Shown: positions 55,096 through 64,000 of the stretch, one piece after another
Numbering within the stretch: position 1 is the first letter of the stretch
How the letters are laid out: each line of letters begins with the position of its first letter
From: Lethocerus indicus
Lineage: Eukaryota > Arthropoda > Insecta > Hemiptera > Belostomatidae
DNA: 64,000 nt
Direction: 5' to 3'
Assembly (NCBI GenBank): GCA_019843655.1
Contig: JACDQD010000006.1
Coordinates: 9,726,034 to 9,790,033 of the forward strand
Translations under genes and position numbers: made by a program
Notes under the pieces: generated by a model
The model's input: the letters and a program-made list of their open reading frames with translations, nothing else
Told to the model about the DNA's origin: nothing
Databases searched by the model: none

Positions 55096-55417
55096 TCTGG
55101 AAGAGCATCGATCCCCCCCCGGGCGGCGACGACCCCTTTATGTCGTGGCCCGAGATGACTTAATAGTGGGGCGTTCCAACACCCCCCAGTGGACCGCGGG
55201 CGTAAACCCACAAACAGGGAAGTAAACAACCCAATAAAATGGAATTCCCAGAGCCCTCGACAATCAATACATGCAATACTTGAACTACATTAGGTATATT
55301 ACCGATTGAATTATTAATTAATGAATAATTATAAATGGTTCACCATGTCTTTTCCTTTTTTTCGGCACTATATTTTTTCTAAAATTTAAATATAAAATTG
55401 AAAATATAAAAAATATT

Positions 55418-55669
55418 GTAAATTTCGTGTGTTTCTGTCTCCTCTCGCGGGTTTGGTCTATTGCTAGACCGGTTTCAGCTGCTCGCCATCTTCAGTAGCG
55501 GCGTTAGTCACTTTTGGCACTTTGGATGTTTTTTTGGGCATCCTCACTGCTCTGTCACTGTCACATGTACTTTGGTGATTGTCTTTTTGTCGTGTATATC
55601 TGTTATTGTGTTTTTTGGGATGTTATTTGTCTTCTTTGGGTTGGGAGGGATTGTTTTTCCAAACATTTT
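55418..55669. mobile_element. Fold-back element, copy E, left arm plus internal region
   Basis: It opens GTAAATTTCGTGTGTTTCTG, then TTGCTAGACCGGTTTCAGCT, CACTTTTGGCACTTTGGATG and TTTTTTGGGCATCCTCACTG. It continues through TTTGGGTTGGGAGGGATTGT, which matches the internal part of copy B in reverse complement. The right arm is missing; a different inverted repeat begins where it should continue. Confidence 0.75.
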
Positions 55670-55844
55670 CAGTGGGGCGCTAGCGTCCGGTGCTCGTGCT
55701 CCGAATTTTTTTTTCCGGAATTTATTTTTTCTTTCATTACGTTGCTTTGTTTGTTCTTGAATTATGAAATTGTTTGTTACGAAATTATCGTTTTTAACTA
55801 AAGTTCGTTGGGTGCACTTGCACGGCGACGCTAGCGCCCCACTG
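55670..55844. mobile_element. Second inverted-repeat element abutting copy E
   Basis: Perfect 18-bp inverted ends, CAGTGGGGCGCTAGCGTC at 55670-55687 and GACGCTAGCGCCCCACTG at 55827-55844, enclose 139 bp of AT-rich sequence. Further imperfect pairing continues inward. It has no coding capacity and no sequence relation to copies A-D. It resembles a small MITE that inserted into, or recombined with, copy E. Confidence 0.6.
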
Positions 55845-57404
55845 AGGGTGACCCAGGCATGCACTCAACTATAGTATATTATTTACTAAATTTATTTACG
55901 GTGGTTCGAGCCCATGTGAGAGTGCTGACAAAATTAGGTACGCCATCAATACTGAAAACAGAGGGAGAGATCAACACGAGTGATAGTACTATATTATGAG
56001 CGCGTAAATCCTCAAGCGGGGAGGACAAGTTGTCGGATCCCCGGTTAAGCCCAGCTCCCCCGGGGCTTTGAAACAATCTCTGCAAAGTCCTTTCCCCCAC
56101 TTCACTGAGCAACTTGATAGTCCCAGCTATTAAGCGCCGTTTCTCTTCTTTCATGTTTATGGAAATGTTTAAGGACCTTTTTATTAGAAATAATTTGGTC
56201 TAATCGGTGTTGACGTTCGCCATCGTTTTTATAAACGAAATTATGTTTTATAACATTTTATAAATGAAGTCAGATGCAAATTTTACTTTGGGTAATGAAA
56301 TTCCAATCGGGCCTTTCGGACTTTATTAATTGTATACTTTCGCAAAGGAAACCTTTTTAGTGTCTCTTTAGATTTGAAAGTTGGAGATGGGATTTTTATT
56401 AAAAGGAGGCGATATTGAATCTAAAACGCGGACGGCAAGCGTTCGAGGACAGGCATTGGATTAAGCGCGGGGACCGGGAGAAGGGAAATTCAATCAGGTT
56501 GTATCAATACGGCTCCCTGACGTCCTTTGTGGAGTCCCACCAAAGGCTCACTCTACCTTCGGTGTCATTAAGTCCCGTCTCTTTTCCTCTACCGCAAAAA
56601 AGTGTTTTTATCCGGTGCTCAGTTTGTGCTTTTTTCGGTCCCGCTCGTTCCTGAGAGTGTGACGATACCCTCCCCCCTACCCGAAACGTGGGAAATTCGA
56701 TACGGGATCGGATGCTAACAATTTTCGAAGGTACATGTCTTAAATAATGGTATATCAAATTCTGATAATAGTTCTGATGCATCTTAAAGTATTTTGAAGA
56801 TAATTATTAAACTTATTCCATTAATAATACAGAGAATCATTTGAAATAAATATACGTGGGAAGGACATAGCCAACATTTCGCGCCAAATGAATTTCATTT
56901 CTGACAAGGGTATCTCAAATGTAAATAACCGAGAAGCATCATTCAGAGCCTGTACTACAGAAACCTTTCAGAGTCAGCGGATTAAGCTAACATTGCTGAG
57001 AGATTCCAGTTCCTTGTTCAAGAACATCATATAATCCATTTCGAAATTAACCGCATAAATTAGTTCACTGACCGTTAAATCAATTCATCTGATATAAAGC
57101 CTGTGAGTGGAGTGTATTTATGAAATGAAAACTCGCGTTTTATGCTCCACTAGAAAGAACAGAACAGAACAAATTAACCAGTGCAATGTAATTAATATTC
57201 TTAAAAGATAAAGTTATTAAATGTATTCCCTACTTCTGTAGATGTAACGTTTAAAAATACCATTGTGTGATAATTCACTCACTGATTTGGGGTCCACGGG
57301 GTTTATTATAACGTAGAAATATGATGGTTAACAATGTAGACCAGTAAAATAATTACGCCTAGTTAGCTCACTAATTTAGTGACCGAATACTGTAGGCATT
57401 AGTG

Positions 57405-57615
57405 AGACCAAAAAGTAAAGAGGGTAGAGACAGAATAAGTAATATTCCAGGTTCCTTGCAGACCCCTGAACAAGTATCTTAAAATACATGATATTTCCTA
57501 CTCCTGTTCTAAAATATATACATAACCTGTGCCTCACTAATTATTGATGGAATACTACTGAAGATGGCTTGAAACTGTTCTAAGATTGGGCCAAATCAGC
57601 GAATGAAGAGACCGT
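57405..57615. mobile_element. Rearranged fold-back relative
   Basis: ATATTCCAGGTTCCTTGCAG followed by ACCCCTGAACAAGTATCTTA recalls the outer end block of copies B and D. About 90 bp later ACTACTGAAGATGGCTTGAA, then GGGCCAAATCAGCGAATGAA and GAGACC, recalls the right arm. The order is opposite to that in the clear copies. Confidence 0.45.
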
Positions 57616-58074
57616 GGAGTTGACCGTGTATCTTATCTCGACCGAGTTCTCGAAGTAAGAGATATTAAATTCGAACGTCCATAAAAAACCTCATACGCTT
57701 AAAGTTACCGGATCCATTTGAAACATCCAGATGTTGCGACAAAAGGATAGGAGGCGGCAGAATCCATTAAGTGGCCCACTCGAAATTAAATACCGGAAAC
57801 GAGTGGAGGGAGCATTAGGGAGCTGACAACTCTACCAACTCTGGGCACGGGTAAAATGTGCGGGGACACGGTTATAAATGAAACAGGAATATGTATGGGC
57901 ACCAGGCCGTGTTGTTGAAACAATTAGATGATGGGGGTGGGTTGGGGACAGCGCTGAGGGGGGGAAGGGGTTTAGCGGGCTTTTAGCCAATGCTTTTTAG
58001 TGGATTAGACGTCTAACGAGAGGCCGAGGGGACTGGCGGTGGCTTCCCATCACCGGCGGAGAGAGCTCACTAAT

Positions 58075-58170
58075 GAAGCGTCTCTCTCCCTCTCTCCCTC
58101 TCTCTCTCTCTCCCCCACACCATTCCATCGCTCCGTCTCGCTCTAGGGTCCCCTCCCCTCTAGCTCTGTC
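58075..58170 (+). repeat. Pyrimidine-rich tract with (CT)n core
   Basis: CTCTCTCCCTCTCTCCCTCT run, continuing into C-rich sequence. Low complexity. Confidence 0.65.
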
Positions 58171-61100
58171 TCCGTGCGGCTCACACTCAACACGGGTTGA
58201 CACTGATTTCATGGTGAGCCCCAACCCCCTCCTAAACGCTATTAGGACAGAAATCGCGCTCCACGTCCCCCGAGGCGCTTCTCTATCGATTTAAAACATA
58301 TTGGGATATTGCCGCTACCAGGCATTGTCGAGTATTCAATTCTGTATAATGATATCGTGTGAAACATGTCTGCAGTTAGATTCATGCGTGCATTATCAAG
58401 GCGTACATTTACGATCCAGAGTCCTGTCGCGTATGACAGAGTCATTTTACTTTTCTAAAACAGATTTCACGCCATGAAATCTCCTGACAACCGATAAAGT
58501 TTCTACTACATAGTGACCCCCGAAATAGCCAAAATAGAGAAACTGCAGGAAAGACCTTATTGCTATCTAAGTAAACGTTCCTAGCTCTCCTTTTAGATAT
58601 ATACATGAGGCAAAGAAAAAAAGAGCGATATTCAATGAGTTGTTAAAACTATATAATTTCTGCACTGTTAATTGTAAATCGCTATTATCTGAAAATAGCG
58701 TTGACGTAGTTTTAGACATACTAAATACTTCTGAGCCTACGCTGACAATCGATCACTCCATCGATATTTTCCCTAAAAGGGGAGCCCGATAAAAAGTAGG
58801 GGCAGACAAATCAGGGAGGAAAGAATGGAATAAAAATGATGAAGAAGGCCTCAATATTCCCGGTTATGAGGGGGACATAAACACAATTTCGGGAGCGGTT
58901 TAATGCGGACTTGAAAACCCTCCACAGTTTGGCGGTCTCAATTTCATTACCCCGCCCCCGGCGCCGCCTCCGCACGGCCCACGGCCCGCCGAACAAAACG
59001 GCCCCTCATCCGAGCACCCATCTAACTCAATTTGCCACCAAGTTTTCACATTAGCCCGCCCCCGCAAGACTTCAAACGCCGGCTCGTTCACAATGAAATC
59101 GATACGCTCAGATACCGTTCTGAATATAAAACATCCGCCGAGTAGTCGGAAGAGGAGCTAAGGAGTTCCTGACGGGATTTGAGTTATGAAAAAAATATAC
59201 GGACCGTTTGAAATACCCTGAGAAAAAAGTTATTTTTCCAACAGTATAAGACCAAATTTTATCAACCGAACCGAAATTTATCATGGGATTGTCCAGTTTT
59301 TTTTTCAATTATAGAAATTTTTTGCGGGTGACATAAATTTCAGAAAAGAAAAACGTCAGCAGGAAGCAATAATGAAGCGGTTTCTGGCAACGGTACAAAT
59401 CCCGATACATATAGCGGTGACATTAACGGCCGTAAAGTCAGTTATCTCGAACGAACAAACCGGCGATTAGGGGGAGGCCGGCAGTTCGCCCTTAATGCCT
59501 TTATTTAGTAGGTTCCCCTGAGCCTCAAACGACCGTTAGTCTTTAACTTCTTGATATATAGCCTAACAGTCCTAGTTATAGCACCAGTCAACACTAATAT
59601 TGATTTCAGAGTTCCAAAAATAAAATCAATATACGCACTTTTAAAATACATTTCATTTTCACTGTTTACAAGTAATTTTTATATTTAAATACTACAATTA
59701 AATACTATTTTATCCTAATCAGTACCCGGAATATCTGTTGCCGAGGTAGAGGTCGGAACCTTAATTACTCCAATTTGGAGGGTGCTTTGGGGGTTGATCA
59801 GTTTCATTTTTTTATGAACATAAACCAAACCACCGGAGGGACAGAGGTACAGCCAAGACTCATTAGGGGCTGGTTGATGATTAGGGCCGATATTGTCGGT
59901 CCGCTATTGAAAAGTGGGGGGTGGATCTGTAATTGAAACATGTGTCTTGTTGGCCGGCCAAATATTGACTGTGTTGGCGGGCGGGTAGCGGGGGGGTCGG
60001 GAGTATGAGCGCGGGAGTGGTTTTTCCAATGGGGCGGGTAGGCGCAGGATGCAAATGAGTGGAGATCGTGCTGACTGGGCAAATATTTGAGCGGCGATGA
60101 TTACGCGCTAGCCGCCCCCGGACCACTCCAAACGCTCGATTATAGACAGTCCCGACAACAGAGAACCCTCATCTTCCCGCCCTTCATCATCCTCTCCACT
60201 CATCCACGTTCATTCTTTTTTCACCCTTCCTTCCCTTCATTGAATTTTTTTGAAAATTTTCCTTCTAATATTACTTTAGAGTTTCATTAGGGAACAGTAC
60301 TCAGGAGGGCGAAGGGCTTCGGCCTTTTTTAATCTGTCTTAAATCTCGACAAAACATATATCAGAAATGTGCAACAAAGTTTTAAAATAATACTTGAAAC
60401 TAATAATAACTCGTGTCTCAAATCGAACGAAATAAAAACTAACATATTGGTTTGATCGCGAACTATTAAATCAAATAAAATAATAAGAATTTTTTTATCG
60501 ACTGAATATTCTGTTTTGGCCAGAAGGAATGAAGTATATAGTAGTCTCTGCAAAAGTTAGGTCCGGTTAATAATCGTCAACATTTAAATAAAATAGGAAA
60601 AATTGACTGTGCCATAAGCGAGGAAGCAAGAATTTTTCCTTAAAGAACAATATTCGGTTCGGCAAGACTTTAGGATTACAAAGCAGAATTCATCTCGGAT
60701 CGAACCCTCGGAGTGCGTTTCAACTGAAAAGGAGCTGTCGAAGTCATTCTCTCTTTCCGGCCCGTTCTTAAAAATAGTCCTCAAGATGGATAGGGTGGTG
60801 GCGGGGGAGGGTCATTCGGAAACGATAGGAGCCGACGGAGGATTAGAAAATAATTGGGCGTGGTTGACAGGGGCTTTCCTATTTGTGGCGTCCTGAAAGG
60901 GAAATCGTGGGGGTCCTGATCCCTGACGGGCTCCTCCTGGGAAATCATGGCTAAACCTCGGGTCCCCCGCCTCAATGGGCCGCCAGACACAGCACCGGCA
61001 AGGCTTAAGCCCAGCCCCTCTCTAATCCCGCCGCCACGGCTACTAGTTCGGCCAGATACTAACGACGGCCCCTATTACGTCCAAATTCCTGTTTACAATT

Positions 61101-63202
61101 AACGCATCGAGGGAGACACCATATCATTTTTTCCTGTCCAATACTTTTTCTTGTGAAGGACTGTAAGGGAATAAAAATATTTTCAGGGAATGTTACCTGA
61201 AATTTTTGAAGTCTCTTGTAATCAATTCAAATTCTTAATTGAAAGAAGTTCGGCTAAATTCCGAGTATTTGTTTAGCTGACGATTTAGGCCTAGTAAAGT
61301 ATTTTTCTTCAGTATTGGGGAAATATTTCGTCTTCCCCGAAATTCTGAACTCAAATTGTCTAACGCTAAAATTAAGAAAATGTTTGCAACAAATAAATAA
61401 ATCCCGAAGGTTTTAACGCTCGTATCGACCCAGAATAGGCCGAATGTATGGCACAGAAGAAATATACGGAAGGAGCGAGAAATCTAAACACTTCCGGTCG
61501 ACTACACCGAGTTAGTTATCGCGTTCCGTTAAGAGGCTTCCCCATCGGCGTGGGGGGCCGGAGGCCGGAAAAATGGGGCGGGATAAGGAATGAAGAGAGC
61601 ATATCTTCCTGCCCGGCCTCACACATATTGCTTTCCGCACGACAATGTCATTGCCGGATATTCCTCCCCAGTGAGGCTCCCCGGCCCCAGTCAATATCAA
61701 TAACCGGTCGTATAACATTTATTAGATCGCGGTCTTGACGTCCATCGGCGGTGGAGGGTAGGGGAGACTACGCTGTTCGAACTGGACACAGGGCGAAGGA
61801 TGGAATATCTGACTTTTTCAATCATTTTTCGTTGAACAGCGAAACCTAAACCCCTTTCTTACCCAAAACTTTGTACTAGCTAATCCGCGTACTATAACGT
61901 ATTTTATAGCTAGAAGAAGAATAATATATTCTTCGAATATCATCCTAAGTAAACAATTTATACCTATATCAAGACACAATACACTTTTTAATTTAATGTA
62001 GCGAACTATGTCGATTTAAATACTGTAAATTACAAGAGTTCTGCATAAAACAATTAACACCATTTTATTCCCGTAAATTCTACGTATGGTATATCGTAGC
62101 AACTTAATGTATGTGGATATTAATGCTACTCGCACGGCCACATCTACCTCATGAGCCCTCTAATGTAATCCTTTTATTTTTATCCGCGTGACAAACCTTC
62201 AACCTCCGAGAGAGGATGGTGCGAGTACCCAGAATTATATCACCGTTAAAAGTTGTCATATTTCCTGTGACTATACACGACCCGCTGCGATTGAGATGAT
62301 TACCAATCCCGAGTTCAAGCTTGGGTTTGAAGCCCAGAACAGTCCGAGGGCGGACAAACGAGTGGCCGGAGCCGATGCCTAATAGCAATATCGCGGCCCC
62401 CGGATGAGGTGGCCTGCCGGGGGCTCTTTGATAACGGTGCGGTTTCCCCGACGACCGCGACTTTAATTATGTCCACAGTGGTATAGGCCCTCTGTAAAAC
62501 GACACGGGGAGAGGGGAGCAAAGACATCAATTAAAAGCCTCAACGCTATTGAATAGTTGATGAAGCCCGAGGCTTCAAAGCGGCCCCGATACCTTACAAA
62601 GTAAGGTCCCCCCGCCCTTGTCCCAGCCTCGTCACAATTACTCCTCGGTTACGCAGTTTATGATATTGCGGGTCCCTACCTGATTCGTTTTAAATAGATC
62701 TGTATTGGTGCACGGGTACAGGAAGCCTTATGTCCCTTAAACTACGTAACTTCAACGCACGATTTGTTCTAATATGAATTCGTACCGCTGACATAACATT
62801 TAAAAAGTAAATGTAACAAATCAATAACATTTCGACAAAATAAAATGATATTCGTGAATTTGTGCAGCCTCGCTTTAAGAAAATGGCTCCGGGATGGATT
62901 CCAGGTGGCAAAGTTGCGTCTTATCATTCATTGACGATTGATTCACAATTTTAAATAGATTCCGTACGTATATATTGTTTTGTGCGATTATTTTTTTTGG
63001 AACCTTTGTTAGACTAGATAAGAAGAGTTATTGGAGGTCGGCTGTTTGAACTCTGTGGTGTCGGGGAGTAGGAAAGGGCGTGAGAGAGGGCTGTTTGGCG
63101 ATTGAGCTAGGTGTTAGCGTCAAGTGGGTGAACGTGCCCCACACACCGAGCTCAGGGATCTCTCTGTCGGTCCAACTGCAAATAAACCAAAGTGCCCCAC
63201 TT

Positions 63203-63205
<3 letters not shown>

Positions 63206-63244
<39 letters not shown>
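63206..63244. repeat. (TA)n microsatellite, about 39 bp
   Basis: Uninterrupted alternating T and A between GC-moderate flanks. Confidence 0.95.
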
Positions 63245-63246
<2 letters not shown>

Positions 63247-64000
63247 GCCCTTCTGCGTGTCGGTTGGGGAGGAATGGGAACTTTGATGCTCCGGCCCTCT
63301 CTTTTCAGGGTCTTTGATTTTAGTCCGCAGCCTCGCCGTATCGAAACGCTTCATCGGCCGGGCTTCCCCCGCTTCCCTTCCTAATATACCTTTTTTTCTG
63401 AAAGGTTGGAGGCAACCGAAGAGAACCTATATCTCTATTCCCTGGGGTTCTTTATGTCGCATAAGTAAGCGACTTAATAAAATGCCTCTATATTGTGCCA
63501 GAATTATGTACGGGGGAATAAAACTTAGGGACGATGTAGAACCCAGGGACGTTCTCTTTAATTTATTTGCAGGTTTGAATTTATTGTATCTCAATCTCAA
63601 GCTCTATAAGAATCTCAATCTCAGAATGTTGTCTGTATTCGAGAGTTGTCCTGTAAACCGATTGTCGAGTTAAAGATGAAAAAATTATTATCTAGAAAGA
63701 GGTATCCCGATATATTCAAGAATCTTTGAATATTGTATACAAAACAAATCCTTGATATGTTTTTACTTCAGCCAGTGACTGTTTACAATAGTTATAAATA
63801 TTGCTTCCAAATTAGTTGGTATTGGTTGCTAGGTAATTATGAACACCAAAAGTTAGGGTCCCTCCAATCAAATGTGTTCCTATAATGGAATTAAACCTAA
63901 CCCGGCGTTATAATGCGAATTAGAGACACTTCGTTAACCTATATCCTACACCAATTATGTTTTTCAGACGTCATCGACATTTTTTTCCCTTTAATTTTAT

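Larger units (their letters stand above)
48598..64000. other. Long non-coding stretch, probably intron or intergenic
   Basis: About 15.4 kb with no joined gene model. GC-rich patches (for example about 53930-54080, 58930-59060, 61540-61700) alternate with AT-rich DNA. Pyrimidine-rich tracts lie at 51185-51300, 52050-52195, 55008-55095 and 58075-58170. There is one exon-like segment at 53618-53698, fold-back copies at 55418-55844 and about 57405-57615, and a TA microsatellite near the right end. If the exon at 48533 is real this could be its first intron. Confidence 0.4.

Noticed and set aside
59801..60126. Pro/His-rich minus-strand frames
   Set aside because: Low-complexity composition from a GC-rich patch, without splice or start support.

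Overview
This 64 kb window looks like nuclear DNA of an insect. The genes are split by spliceosomal introns with GT-AG borders. Three insect-type gustatory receptor genes are present. The background is AT-rich and littered with fold-back (hairpin) non-autonomous elements and dinucleotide microsatellites. A hemimetabolous insect with a large, repeat-rich genome is a guess from style only; the species cannot be fixed from the sequence. Exon joins below were made by hand from splice borders, reading phase and family similarity. Wherever a full model is given, all phases close in frame.

Layout. (1) 9-50, minus: possible first coding exon of a gene leaving the window to the left, divergent from (2). 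(2) 442-4963, plus: 15-exon GAF-GAF-PDE cyclic nucleotide phosphodiesterase of about 767 aa with an eroded catalytic signature. (3) 5231-20576: cluster of three gustatory receptor genes, two in tandem on plus (5231-7520, 9306-12984) and one inverted on minus (15243-20576). All three have the same four-exon architecture, with internal exons of exactly 69 and 90 nt and phase-0 introns. Fold-back elements sit in one intron of each of the two plus-strand genes and just downstream of the second. (4) 20577-24300: no gene seen, one dispersed repeat. (5) 24301-34801, plus: 16 coding exons, about 1369 aa, PX-SH3-RhoGAP protein of the ARHGAP32/33 (Drosophila CdGAPr) type, with a long acidic tail rich in YExx tyrosine motifs. 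(6) 36632-40013, minus: nine-exon, 499-aa SLC46-family major facilitator transporter, convergent with the RhoGAP gene. (7) 40014-48361: no gene seen; microsatellites, including a 237-bp GA tract, and transposon relics. (8) 48362-48597: GC-rich segment holding a plausible first coding exon of an unidentified plus-strand gene. (9) 48598-64000: non-coding as far as can be read, with pyrimidine-rich tracts, fold-back copies and one short exon-like segment, probably intron or intergenic DNA.

The genes do not form a pathway. Two associations are local: the receptor cluster, which is a duplicated family, and the shared promoter interval at the left edge. The strongest leads are the divergent phosphodiesterase, the receptor cluster with fold-back elements about 28 bp from splice sites, the multi-tyrosine RhoGAP tail, and the orphan GC-rich first exon at 48.5 kb.
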